From Planctomycetota bacterium (GTDB lineage Bacteria; Planctomycetota; UBA8742; UBA2392): a stretch of DNA of 64,000 bases. Numbering within the stretch: the first letter of the stretch is position 1; each line of letters begins with the position of its first letter. The position numbers and the translations under genes were made by a program. The stretch lies in NCBI GenBank assembly GCA_020638635.1, contig JACKIE010000013.1, forward strand, positions 21,196 to 85,195, written 5' to 3'. Shown piece by piece: positions 8,683 to 17,150 of the stretch. The notes under the pieces were generated by a model that saw only the letters and a list, made by a program, of their open reading frames with translations, was not told the origin of the DNA and made no database searches.

Positions 8683-10809
8683 ATGGCGCCTTCGGATGTA
8701 ACCGCGCAATCCTTTTCCAGCCGTAAGGTTTGCCTGGCCCGCGCCCGCGAGCATCTGGCAAATCGCGCCTATCGGTCCGCGCGCCAGACCCTCGAGCGCG
8801 GCCTGCAACAGTGGCCCGATCTGTCCTTTGACCACGAGTACCTGACCGTGCTCGGCCACATCGCCTGGCGCCAGGGTTGTTACCGCGAATCGCGCGGGCT
8901 GCTGAACCGTGCGGTGGCCAATCCCGATTGCCACGTGGAGGCGCGCTTCCTGTTGGGGCGCGCGTTGCTTGATTCCGGCCGGATCGAGCACGCTATCCGC
9001 GTGCTGGACGAAATCCTGCATGATGAAGAGGGCCTGGTACCCTACCGTGTGCATGCGGGCGGAGCGCTCAGCGTCGCCTATTCGGCGCTGGGGCTTAACA
9101 AGGGCAGCCAGGACGCCCTGGAGGAAGCCGCGAAGTTCGGCCTGATCAGCGCGCAGTTGCTGGCCGACGAAGGATATCGGCTGATGCGCGTCGGCGCATA
9201 CCCTGAGGCCGAGGTGCAACTGGCCAAGGGCCTGCAGGTGGACAGCACCTGTGAAGACGCCTTCTTCAGGCTGTGCAATACGCTGTACATCCAGGAAAAG
9301 ACCGAGCCGGCCATGGAGGTGCTGGCCTACGGCATTGAGCAGTCGCCCGAGTTCGTACCCTTTTACAAGCTGATGGCCGAGTTGTACTCGACCCGCGGCC
9401 AGTACAAAGAGGCAGGTGCATTCCTGCGTCGCGCCCTTGAGCTGGTTCCGGAGGCTGACGACGCGGCGGACACGCGCTTCGCGATGGCAATGGCGCTGCA
9501 GCGGGCCGGGCGCATCGAGGCCGCGATCATGGCCTATCGAGAGCTGCTGCAGCAGAGCCCGCGTACGCCGCTGCGGCGAGACGCCGAGCTGAGACTGGCG
9601 GCGCTGGAGCGGCGCAAGGCCGACGCCCGCAGCGCCCGGCTGGCCAACTTTCCGCGCAAGCTGCAGAAACGCGCCTACTGCGCGCCGAACACGTTGGCAA
9701 ACGTGCTGACTTTCGTGGGTGTTCGCAGCACCCAGGACGAAGTCGCCGCACGGGTCTTCCGCGGCGCTTCGACCCATTGGCCCGAGATGTTCGACTACCT
9801 GCGCGAGGTCCCGGACATCGCGTTCCGTGGCTTTTTCGGCAGTCTCGATCTGCTCAAGCGCTGCATCGAAAACAGCGTCCCCGTCATCACCACCGAGTAC
9901 TACGGCCTTGCGGGACACGCCATCGCGGTCATCGGCTACGATGACGTCGGCGAGCTGGTGATCGCCCAGGACCCCCGGTTTATCGAGCCCGTGGAGATCC
10001 CCTACGCGCAGTTCGAAAAAGCCTGGCTTCATGACGACGGGCTCTGCATCGCCGTCGCCTCGGCTGAGAACCGCAAGCGCCTCCCGGGCCAGAGCGGCGA
10101 CGAGGAACGCCTGGTTCGTGAATTCCTAGACTTGCTGCGCAAGCGCAACGAGCGTGACCACGAGGTCTCCGTGCGCGCGGCCGCCGACCTGGCTGAGCAG
10201 GCCCCGGAAAAGCAGGCTCCGCAGCGCATCATGGCCGAGCTGGCCCTGGAAGGCCGTTCCGCAGAGGGCTTGAAGCACCTGTGCCGAGAAGCGCTGAAGC
10301 GCTGGCCCGACAGCTTCTGGGCCACCCGGCACCTGGGGGACGCCCTGCAGATGAGCGGCGACGAAGCAGGCGCCATGGACCAGTACATCAAGGCCCGCCA
10401 CCTCGACCGCCGTGACCACTTCCTCGCGTACACCATGGGCGAGTTGCTGATTTCCCGGGGCCAGCGTCGCACCGGCCGCGGCTACCTGCTTGCCGCCCTG
10501 CGCGAGGATCCGCGCTTCCACAAGGCGCGCTTGCGCCTGGCGGAGGACCTGCTGGAATCGGGCGACAAAGAGGCGGCCCGGCTGCACGCGCGGCTGCTGA
10601 TCGAGTTCGACCCGGACAACGGCCCCGCGCGCGAGCTGTTGGCGCGCATCACCGGCAACACCGTGGTGCGCAACCTGGCCGAGGGGGCCAGGAAGGTGGC
10701 CGAGGAAGTCGCCCGTGTGCAGGACCAGTCCGAGGCCAAGCAGGCCGCCAAGAAGAACCCCCCGCCGCCGGAAGAAGAAGATCTCGAGATCGAACTCGAA
10801 GACCTGTAG
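8683..10809 (+). CDS. TPR protein with central C39-like cysteine peptidase domain
   Basis: This 708-aa protein has three parts. Residues 15-315 are TPR repeats (for example ARFLLGRALLDSGRIEHAI). Residues about 325-460 form a papain-like peptidase C39 domain with a plausible triad: Cys333 in AYCAPNT, His412 in GLAGHAIAVIGYD and Asp430 in IAQDPR. Residues 480-680 are more TPR repeats, then a charged tail. There is no signal peptide. C39 domains usually trim double-glycine leader peptides inside ABC exporters, but no transporter domain or nearby peptide precursor is present. It may therefore cleave or simply bind a protein held by the TPR arms. It is monocistronic. The domain call is good; the biological role is open. 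Confidence 0.82.
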   Translation: MAPSDVTAQSFSSRKVCLARAREHLANRAYRSARQTLERGLQQWPDLSFDHEYLTVLGHIAWRQGCYRESRGLLNRAVANPDCHVEARFLLGRALLDSGRIEHAIRVLDEILHDEEGLVPYRVHAGGALSVAYSALGLNKGSQDALEEAAKFGLISAQLLADEGYRLMRVGAYPEAEVQLAKGLQVDSTCEDAFFRLCNTLYIQEKTEPAMEVLAYGIEQSPEFVPFYKLMAELYSTRGQYKEAGAFLRRALELVPEADDAADTRFAMAMALQRAGRIEAAIMAYRELLQQSPRTPLRRDAELRLAALERRKADARSARLANFPRKLQKRAYCAPNTLANVLTFVGVRSTQDEVAARVFRGASTHWPEMFDYLREVPDIAFRGFFGSLDLLKRCIENSVPVITTEYYGLAGHAIAVIGYDDVGELVIAQDPRFIEPVEIPYAQFEKAWLHDDGLCIAVASAENRKRLPGQSGDEERLVREFLDLLRKRNERDHEVSVRAAADLAEQAPEKQAPQRIMAELALEGRSAEGLKHLCREALKRWPDSFWATRHLGDALQMSGDEAGAMDQYIKARHLDRRDHFLAYTMGELLISRGQRRTGRGYLLAALREDPRFHKARLRLAEDLLESGDKEAARLHARLLIEFDPDNGPARELLARITGNTVVRNLAEGARKVAEEVARVQDQSEAKQAAKKNPPPPEEEDLEIELEDL

Positions 10810-10813
10810 GCAT

Positions 10814-10843
10814 GGAACAGGAGCCGCAAGCGCCAGCGCGCGG
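10814..10843 (+). repeat. 30-bp dispersed repeat, copy A
   Basis: The element starts five bases after the TPR-C39 stop and reads GGAACAGGAGCCGCAAGCGC, then CAGCGCGCGG. It matches the copy at 59443-59472 at 29 of 30 positions. Both copies lie in intergenic sequence, which suggests a genome-wide dispersed motif. Confidence 0.7.
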
Positions 10844-10957
10844 CCGTGTCAGGATGCTGCCCCCGACCCCGGATCCGACGTCCGTCACATTATCATCCGC
10901 AGAATAACCCCGGATTTCTTTCGGTATGTCAGTCAATCCGAATTAGGATACCGCCCC

Positions 10958-10979
10958 GGCTGTGGGATGCTCCACAGCC
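10958..10979 (+). promoter_or_regulatory. Hairpin upstream of the molybdenum-carrier-like gene
   Basis: GGCTGTGG and CCACAGCC form a perfect 8-bp stem around GATGCT, 24 bases before the chosen start. It could be a 5'-UTR structure or an operator for the next gene. No T-run follows, so it is not an obvious terminator. Confidence 0.35.
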
Positions 10980-11003
10980 ACTTTGATTGTGGGGACGGGA
11001 AGG

Positions 11004-11471
11004 ATGATGATCGCAGTGGCAACTATCATTTCGGGCGGACAGACCGGCGCTGATCGTGGCGCACTTGACGCAGCTATCGAGCTTGGAATTCCCCACGGGG
11101 GCACCTGCCCCAAGGGGCGAATCGCCGAGGACGGCACCATCCCAGCCAAGTACCAGCTCAAGGAATCCAACAGCAAAGATTCACCCGAACGCACCGAAAC
11201 CAACGTCGCAAAGGCTGATGGCACCTTGATTTGCACCTTCGGGCGCCTCACTGGCGGCAGCAAGCTGACGGCCGAGTTCGCCCGCCGCCACAACAAGCCT
11301 TACCTGCACCTCGACCTCAACGCCGAAGCCACCGATTACGCCGTGAAGTGCGTACGCGCCTGGCTCGCGGAGCAGGACATCAAGGTGCTGAACGTCGCCG
11401 GCGGACGCGAAAGCGAATCAGCCGGCCTGCAAGGCGCGGTGAAGGACCTGCTCACCCGCGTGTTCCGCTAG
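11004..11471 (+). CDS. Putative molybdenum carrier protein (Rossmann-like, MoCo-carrier family)
   Basis: The chosen ATG gives 155 aa starting MMIAVATIISGGQTGADRG. This SGGQTGADRGALDAA opening, with GGTCPKGRIAEDG and the later TFGRLTGGSKLTAEFA, is the pattern of the putative molybdenum-carrier family, related to the LOG/DprA Rossmann fold. The family was named after an algal molybdenum-cofactor carrier; bacterial members are mostly uncharacterised. An earlier in-frame ATG 42 bases upstream lies over a hairpin and adds nothing conserved. It sits between unrelated genes. A molybdopterin-domain protein occurs at 35 kb but is not linked. The family call is good; the function is inference. Confidence 0.8.
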   Translation: MMIAVATIISGGQTGADRGALDAAIELGIPHGGTCPKGRIAEDGTIPAKYQLKESNSKDSPERTETNVAKADGTLICTFGRLTGGSKLTAEFARRHNKPYLHLDLNAEATDYAVKCVRAWLAEQDIKVLNVAGGRESESAGLQGAVKDLLTRVFR

Positions 11472-11499
11472 CGCTTTCCCACAACCTGATGCATTGGAT

Positions 11500-11548
11500 G
11501 GGACACATGGAAACATGGGTCCCATCTGTCCTATTGGTCCCGTGGCAC
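11500..11548. repeat. Imperfect GTCCCAT-type repeat cluster in spacer
   Basis: The spacer before the sheath gene holds ATGGGAC and ATGGGTCCCAT, then GTCCTAT and GGTCCC. Together they form overlapping short inverted repeats. It looks like intergenic repeat debris rather than a single clean terminator. Its origin is unknown. Confidence 0.4.
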
Positions 11549-11571
11549 TAGACTGCCGCCGGAGGCTGACA

Positions 11572-13272
11572 ATGAGCGACGACAAACGCGTGAAGGGATT
11601 CGCCGGCGACAGCTTCGGTTTCGGGCCCAGCGACCACCCGGAAGTGCGCGCCCTGCCCTTCCGCATCATGGCGGTCGGCAACTTCTGCGGCGTCAACCGC
11701 AGCGAAGCCCGCAACCCGGCCGTGATTGACGCCTACGATGTCGACAAGGTGCTGAGCCGGCTCGCCCCGCGGGCGCTGTTCGAGGTGGCGAATGAGCTGG
11801 GTTCGGGCAAGACCATCGAGATCGACTTCACGCCCCAGTCGCTGAAAGACTTCGAACCCGCCGCCATGGCCGCGCGCATCAAGGCGCTGGCGCCGGTAGC
11901 CGACTTTATCGCGCGCGCCAAGGGGCTGGCCGACGGCACGCTGAAGCCAGCCGAGTTCAAGCGCGACCTGGCGCCGATCCAGGCCGTGCCCGCGTTGCGC
12001 GACGCGCTGGATGCGGTACTGGACAAAGTTGGAGGTGCCCCGGCTTCGGCCTCCACCTCGGACAGCAGCGCCACCGGCGATAAGGACGTAGACGCCATCT
12101 TCAACATGGTCGAGCAGAAGAAGCCGGTCGGTGGCTCGGCAATCGACAGCTTCGCGGCCGGCCTCGGCGGCGGCGGGCAGAAGGGTATTGATGTGGGCGA
12201 CGCTGTCAACCTCGCCCAGAAGGTGCTCGAGAAACAGCTGCGCCCGGTGCTGGAACACCCACAAGTGCGCGAGCAGGAGCGCAACTGGCGCGGCCTCAGC
12301 CTGCTGTGCAAACGCGGCAAGGGCGCACAGATCGAGGTGTTCGACGGCGACTTCGACGCCTGGCAGGAGCGCGTGCAGCAGCGCGAGTACGCCGGCGCCA
12401 GCGAAGCGCCGCTCAGCCTGGTGGTGCTGTGCGACGAGATCGAAAACTCGCCCGCGGGCCTGGAGCAGCTTCAGCAGTGGGGCGAGGCGGGCGGCGAGAT
12501 CCAGTGCCCGGTTGTGTTTGACGCAGGCACGCTGGTCGGTGAAAGCGCCAGCGCGCTGGCCAAACGCGACCACCCGGCCGGGCTGTTCGACGACGCGCGC
12601 TTCGACAAGTGGCGCGCCCTGCGCGAGAAGAACGAATCCCGCTGGCTGTGCGCGGCGATCAATCCGTTCGTGCTGCGCCCGGCTTACACGCGCAAGAAAC
12701 ACGGCGCCGAAGCGCCCGAGCTGTACGGCTCGCCGGCGTGGCTTGTGGCGGCCGCGGTGGCGGGCAGCATGCGCACCACCGGCTGGCCGGCCTCGCACAC
12801 CGGCGCGCAGGCCGGCGAGGTCGAGCAGCTGCCTATCGTCGCGCACGAAGACGGCGCGGAGTACCCGCTTGAGACCACGCTCAGCGACCGCGCGCTGAAA
12901 GACCTGGTGAAGGCCGGCTTCACGCCCCTGATGTGCCAGCCCAACAACGACAGCGCCTGGGTGATGCTTGCGCCCACGGTGCACAAGCCCAGCAAGGCCG
13001 AAGAGGAAGGCAAGCTCGGCACCCTGGCGTACCAACTGCTGGCGGCGCGCATCGGCGAGATGCTGATGCGCAACAAGGCCAAGCTGGTGGTGGCAGGCGA
13101 CCTGCAGGCCAGCGCCGAGAACTGCGCGAAGTTCCTGTCGGGACTGCTGGCCGACAGCGGCCCCGGCGCGAACATCAACATCGGCGCCCAGGGCCAGACC
13201 CTGGTGCTGAACATCCGCACCGGCAGAGAGCTGCTGGGCGGTGTGGAGTTGCAGCTCGGCATCAACGTGTAG
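11572..13272 (+). CDS. Fused TssB-TssC-like contractile sheath protein
   Basis: This 566-aa protein joins two type VI secretion sheath subunits. Residues about 28-150 match TssB/VipA: LPFRIMAVGNF, YDVDKVLSRLAP, then IEIDFTPQSLKDFEPAAMA. Residues about 175-566 match TssC/VipB: AIDSFAAGLGG, then the family hallmark LEHPQVREQERNWRGLSLL, and the C-terminal sheath handshake-type strands. A short serine/threonine linker (about 157-170) separates them. The ATG has GGAGG six bases upstream. In typical systems tssB and tssC are adjacent separate genes beside tssA, E, F, G, H, J, K, L and M; none of these are in this window. It may serve a T6SS encoded elsewhere or a different contractile device. Confidence 0.82.
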   Translation: MSDDKRVKGFAGDSFGFGPSDHPEVRALPFRIMAVGNFCGVNRSEARNPAVIDAYDVDKVLSRLAPRALFEVANELGSGKTIEIDFTPQSLKDFEPAAMAARIKALAPVADFIARAKGLADGTLKPAEFKRDLAPIQAVPALRDALDAVLDKVGGAPASASTSDSSATGDKDVDAIFNMVEQKKPVGGSAIDSFAAGLGGGGQKGIDVGDAVNLAQKVLEKQLRPVLEHPQVREQERNWRGLSLLCKRGKGAQIEVFDGDFDAWQERVQQREYAGASEAPLSLVVLCDEIENSPAGLEQLQQWGEAGGEIQCPVVFDAGTLVGESASALAKRDHPAGLFDDARFDKWRALREKNESRWLCAAINPFVLRPAYTRKKHGAEAPELYGSPAWLVAAAVAGSMRTTGWPASHTGAQAGEVEQLPIVAHEDGAEYPLETTLSDRALKDLVKAGFTPLMCQPNNDSAWVMLAPTVHKPSKAEEEGKLGTLAYQLLAARIGEMLMRNKAKLVVAGDLQASAENCAKFLSGLLADSGPGANINIGAQGQTLVLNIRTGRELLGGVELQLGINV

Positions 13273-13317
13273 CGCCCGGCGCTCGCCACGACAGCACCGT
13301 GGCGCTACTATCCACTT

Positions 13318-13806
13318 ATGGATGCGTTTGACCTGTTTGTGATCGCGCGGGCCCTGCATGTGCTGGGCGTGGTGGCGTGGATCGGCGGCGTTGCCTTCGT
13401 GACCACCGTACTGATCCCGGCACTGCGCCGCATGCCCGAGGCCGACAAGCGCATGGCGCTGTTCGAGAAACTCGAAGGCCGTTTCTCGCTGCAGGCCAAG
13501 GTCACCACGCTGATCACCGGCGCGTCGGGCTTCTACATGTTGCACTTCCTGGGCGCCTGGGATCGCTTCCTGCAGGCGCGTTTCTGGTGGATGCACGCCA
13601 TGGTGCTGGTGTGGGTGATCTTCACGGTGGTGCTGTTCGTGCTGGAGCCGCTGGTACTGCACCGCAAGTTCAAAGAGATGGCTCAGCGCGACCCGGAAGG
13701 CACCTTCCGCAAGCTGCACGTCATGCACGTGGTGCTGCTGACACTGAGCCTCGTCACCGTGGCCGGAGCCGTAGCCGGCACCCGCGGCATCCGCTTCTTC
13801 ATGTAG
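13318..13806 (+). CDS. Four-helix membrane protein, CopD/DUF-like
   Basis: This 162-aa protein has four membrane segments, at about residues 7-30, 60-78, 88-110 and 137-157. Histidines lie within or beside the helices (ARALHVLGVVAWIGG, FWWMHAMVLVW, KLHVMHVVLL). This resembles small CopD-like or haem-binding membrane proteins, where paired histidines bind haem or copper. It follows the sheath gene by 45 bases but need not be functionally tied to it. The hairpin cluster after it may end transcription. The family call is tentative. Confidence 0.6.
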   Translation: MDAFDLFVIARALHVLGVVAWIGGVAFVTTVLIPALRRMPEADKRMALFEKLEGRFSLQAKVTTLITGASGFYMLHFLGAWDRFLQARFWWMHAMVLVWVIFTVVLFVLEPLVLHRKFKEMAQRDPEGTFRKLHVMHVVLLTLSLVTVAGAVAGTRGIRFFM

Positions 13807-13814
13807 GGCGCGGG

Positions 13815-13923
13815 GCATCGACGTCCCGTCGATGCGTCAGCCGGGCGTCTCGCCCGGCGAGCCGTATGCGTATTGCTTCGTCGGCCGGGACGGCCGCCGG
13901 ACGCACGGGCGAAGACGCCCGTG
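13815..13923. repeat. Cluster of four short hairpins in spacer
   Basis: Four different perfect inverted repeats follow each other: GCATCGACG/CGTCGATGC (loop TCC), GCCGGGCG/CGCCCGGC (loop TCT), CGGCCG/CGGCCG (loop GGA) and CACGGGCG/CGCCCGTG (loop AAGA). They fill the whole gap between the membrane-protein stop and the M61 start. Similar clusters occur at 34.7, 36.5 and 37.8 kb. No T-run follows the stems. Confidence 0.7.
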
Positions 13924-13965
13924 TCACCATCTCACGCTCCTGCTAACATCCGCGCGGAGACTGCT

Positions 13966-15711
13966 ATGGCCAAGAAAACTGCATCCACGACTGCGATCCC
14001 GGCGCTGCGTTACACCGTTTCGATGCCGGACCCGGCCTCGCACACCTTCGAGGTCGAGGTTGCCATCAGCGGTGTGGGCGACTCCTGTGTGCTGGCCTTC
14101 CCGGCCTGGACGCCGGGCAGCTACAAGATCCGCGAGTTCGGCAAGAACGTCAGCGCCTTCAAGGCCACGGGCGCCAAAGTCGAGTTGCTCGACAAGCAGC
14201 GCTATCAGCTGACCGGTATCAAGGGCGCCGCCACCGTGCACTTCAGCTACTACGCCGACGAGCTGTCCGTGCGCACGCCGCACCTCGACGCCAGCCACGG
14301 CTTCTTTCTCGGCACCAACCTGCTGCCGTACCTGGAAGGCCACGACGGCCTGCCGGCCAAGGCCGCGCACACCGTCACCATCAAGCCCTTCAAGGGCTGG
14401 AAGGTCGCGACCTCGCTGCCGGCCGTGAAGGGCGAGGCCAACACCTGGGCCGCTGACGATTATGACGTGCTGGGCGACACGCCCTTCGAGATCGGCACCC
14501 ACGAGGTGCGCAGCTTCAAGGTGCGCGGCATCACCCACGACGTGGCCTTTTACGGGTATGGCAACTTCGACGCCGCGCGCATCGTGGAGGACACCCGCAA
14601 GATCGTGGAGACACAGGCCAAGAACTTCGGCGGCCTGCCCTATGACTACTACCTGTTCATCCACCACATCACGCCCGATTCCGGCGGCGGCCTCGAGCAC
14701 CTGAACAGCTGCGTGTGCGGCTGGAACAGCTGGCAGTTCAAGAAGGAAGACGACTACCAGAAGTTCATCAGGCTGGTCAGCCACGAGTTCTTCCACGTCT
14801 GGAACGTCAAGCGCATACGTCCGAAGATCCTCGGCCCGTTCGACTACCGCACGGAGCAGCACACCAAAGCGCTCTGGATCATGGAGGGCATGACCCAGTA
14901 CTACGAGCGCCTGTGGGTCGCCCGCGCCGGGGTGTGCAAGCCGGATGCCGTGCTGAAAGCCTTCGCCGAGACCATCGAGCGCGAAGACAACCGCCCCGGC
15001 CGCAAGGTCATGAGCCTCGAGGAATCAAGCTGGCTGGCCTGGACCAAGCTGTACATGGCCGACGAGAACTTCCTGAACACGGGCGTGAGCTACTACAGCC
15101 GCGGCGCGCAGGTCGGCCTGCTGCTGGACGCAAAGATCCGCATCGCGACTGGCGGCAAGCGCAGCCTCGACGACGTCATGCGTCTGGCTAACGATCGCTA
15201 CGGCTGGCCCAAGCCCGGCTTTCCCGAAGGCGCCTGGGAAGCCCTGTGCGAAGAGGTGGCGGGCGTGAAGTTCACGCGCTTCTGGAACGACCACGTCAGG
15301 GGCACCAAGGAACTCAACTACAACGAAGTACTCGAATGCTACGGCCTCGAGCTCACCCGCGACAAGCAGGGCGATTCACCCTGGCTCGGCATCACCACCG
15401 GCAAGAAGGGCGGACACCTGCAGGTTACGGCCGTGCACGCGGAGGGCCCCGGGCGCAAGGCGGGCCTGCAGCCGCGCGACGAGTTGCTGGCGCTGGACGG
15501 GCACAAGGTTGACGCCGGCAGCTTCGACGATCGCGTGAATGAGCTCAAGCCGGGCGGGCGGTGCACGCTGACACTGTTCCGGCGCGAGAAGCTGGTGACC
15601 GCGAAGCTGAGGGTCGGCAAGCAGCCGGCTGGCAAGCTGCAGCTCAAGCCGCTGAAACGCCAGAGCGCCGCCCAGAAACGCAACTTCAAGGGCTGGGTGG
15701 GCAAGCGCTAG
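13966..15711 (+). CDS. M61-family zinc metallopeptidase with PDZ domain
   Basis: This 581-aa protein carries the glycyl-aminopeptidase (M61) signature SHEFFHVWNVKRIRP, with zinc ligands His273 and His277 and catalytic Glu274. The third ligand is likely Glu307 in IMEGMTQYY. The N-terminal 180 residues are the beta-rich M61 N-domain (FPAWTPGSYKIREF). A PDZ domain near residues 480-560 contains GLQPRDELLALDG. No signal peptide is evident, so it may act in the cytoplasm or leave by another route. The ATG was chosen because the upstream open frame runs through the hairpin cluster. Its stop interlocks with the stop of the convergent diguanylate cyclase gene (shared CTAG). Confidence 0.9.
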   Translation: MAKKTASTTAIPALRYTVSMPDPASHTFEVEVAISGVGDSCVLAFPAWTPGSYKIREFGKNVSAFKATGAKVELLDKQRYQLTGIKGAATVHFSYYADELSVRTPHLDASHGFFLGTNLLPYLEGHDGLPAKAAHTVTIKPFKGWKVATSLPAVKGEANTWAADDYDVLGDTPFEIGTHEVRSFKVRGITHDVAFYGYGNFDAARIVEDTRKIVETQAKNFGGLPYDYYLFIHHITPDSGGGLEHLNSCVCGWNSWQFKKEDDYQKFIRLVSHEFFHVWNVKRIRPKILGPFDYRTEQHTKALWIMEGMTQYYERLWVARAGVCKPDAVLKAFAETIEREDNRPGRKVMSLEESSWLAWTKLYMADENFLNTGVSYYSRGAQVGLLLDAKIRIATGGKRSLDDVMRLANDRYGWPKPGFPEGAWEALCEEVAGVKFTRFWNDHVRGTKELNYNEVLECYGLELTRDKQGDSPWLGITTGKKGGHLQVTAVHAEGPGRKAGLQPRDELLALDGHKVDAGSFDDRVNELKPGGRCTLTLFRREKLVTAKLRVGKQPAGKLQLKPLKRQSAAQKRNFKGWVGKR

Positions 15712-16958
15712 GCTTGGCTGTCTGGCTTGTCCGTGGGTGGCTTGCCGAAGTTGGTTGAGTCGATCATGTCGCTGATCGGTTTGACCAACGGGTTCGAGGG
15801 CCGGCGTTTCTTGCGGATTACAACCTGGTTGCGTCCAAGGTCCTTCGCATCATAGAGGGCCGCGTCGGCGCGATTGAAGAAGCTTGAGTCGTCCTCGCCG
15901 GCGATCAGCTCCGCCACGCCGAAGCTGGCGGTCACCTTGCGGCCGGGCAGCATGTTTTCGTTCTCGATAAGCTGTCGCAGTCGTTCGCAGACCAGGCCTG
16001 CGCTTTCGGCATCGGTCTCTTCCATCAGGATCGCGAACTCCTCACCGCCCCAGCGGATGACATCGTCGGTGCGACGCATGGTGGCGGTCAGGATGTTTGC
16101 GATTTTCACCAGCACCTCGTCACCCTTCCTATGGCCGAAGCTGTCGTTGACCGATTTGAAGTGGTCGATGTCCAGGATCACCATGGAAACCGGAGTGCGG
16201 CGCCGGGCCTGGCGGGCGCGAGCACGACGCATCGAGCTTGAGAACACCCGGCGGTTGAAGAGGCCGGTCAGGGCGTCCTGCATGGCCAGGCTCTCAAACT
16301 TGTCAGCCTTGTGCAGTGCCGAGCCATAGGCCGAGCGCAGGCGTGCAAAACCCGCGACCAGGGCCAGGAAGATCGGCGCACCGATCACGTAGGAGATCAA
16401 GAACTCCTGCACGGTCTCTTCGCGCAGGGGGTGTTCATTCACTGCCAGGAACACCAGGAACGCCACGACAGCGACGACGTAGTAGCTGAAGCCGGCGATG
16501 AACGCACCGCGACCCGGGTTAAGGAACACGAACAGGCACGAGGCCAGGATCATCCAGACGGACATCGAACTGAGGTACTGCGCGGAGTAACCGTACTGTG
16601 CGGTGTACCACAGGCCGATCAGGAATCGTTCCATCACGATGCCCGGTCCAAGAACCAGTGTGGCGACGCGAATCCGGGAGACGTGGGCGGAGCGCGTCCA
16701 GGCGCACCAACCCCAGACGGCCAGGAAGACACCAGCCATCGGGATCAGCTGGTACCGCTCGAACCAGGTGTCCGTCCCACCCAGGATGTCGGCCAGCGCC
16801 ATTGCGACGGATGCCAGCGAGAACAGCGGCAGCAGCACCAGGAGCATCGCGCGTTCAAGCTGTTGCGGCCGGAAGGTGATCTCCGGCGCCGGTCGCAGCA
16901 GAATGGTTCTGATGCCGGAAAACTTTTTGCAGCCGGTAAGGGTGGATTCGATGTGCAT
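15708..16958 (-). CDS. Membrane diguanylate cyclase (GGDEF), paralogue 1
   Basis: The chosen ATG, preceded by GAGGGG, gives 416 aa. Six membrane segments span about residues 38-208. The GGDEF domain starts around 225 (AMQDALTGLFNRRVF) and has the active GGEEF at 304-308 and the inhibitory RxxD (RRTD) at 295-298. It should make cyclic di-GMP from two GTP, with product feedback, at the inner membrane. The six-helix sensor has no named match here. The next gene on the same strand is a diverged paralogue of identical layout, so a tandem duplication is likely. The C-terminus has an unusual 35-residue polar tail. Confidence 0.92.
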   Translation of the reverse strand: MHIESTLTGCKKFSGIRTILLRPAPEITFRPQQLERAMLLVLLPLFSLASVAMALADILGGTDTWFERYQLIPMAGVFLAVWGWCAWTRSAHVSRIRVATLVLGPGIVMERFLIGLWYTAQYGYSAQYLSSMSVWMILASCLFVFLNPGRGAFIAGFSYYVVAVVAFLVFLAVNEHPLREETVQEFLISYVIGAPIFLALVAGFARLRSAYGSALHKADKFESLAMQDALTGLFNRRVFSSSMRRARARQARRRTPVSMVILDIDHFKSVNDSFGHRKGDEVLVKIANILTATMRRTDDVIRWGGEEFAILMEETDAESAGLVCERLRQLIENENMLPGRKVTASFGVAELIAGEDDSSFFNRADAALYDAKDLGRNQVVIRKKRRPSNPLVKPISDMIDSTNFGKPPTDKPDSQA

Positions 16959-17053
16959 GGCCGCCCCTCGTGGTTCGTGATACAAAGTAAGCGTACCACA
17001 CGAACGCACAAGATGCATAAATTGCCCAAAGATTTTATTGAAGCGTGAATGTC

Positions 17054-17084
17054 GCGTAAGTTCATTTAATAGATGAACTTACGC
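17054..17084. promoter_or_regulatory. Perfect 12-bp inverted repeat between the two diguanylate cyclase genes
   Basis: GCGTAAGTTCAT and ATGAACTTACGC flank TTAATAG. The arms are AT-richer than the surroundings and lie 96 bases upstream of the downstream cyclase gene and 67 bases past the stop of the upstream one. It may be a regulator-binding site or a terminator without a clear T-run. A dyad this long is unlikely by chance. Confidence 0.55.
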
Positions 17085-17150
17085 AGTAGACGTCGGATTT
17101 GAGCAGGATAAAATGCACAAATTCGGTTTGTGATGGGAAGGTGCCAGGTC

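Noticed and set aside
10962..13806. A complete type VI secretion cluster
   Set aside because: The neighbours are a molybdenum-carrier-like protein and a small membrane protein. No other tss family was found in the window.
11548..13818. A 756-codon minus-strand open frame opposite the sheath gene
   Set aside because: The plus-strand TssB-TssC motifs are clear. The antisense product is a His-, Gln- and Arg-rich shadow without recognisable motifs.
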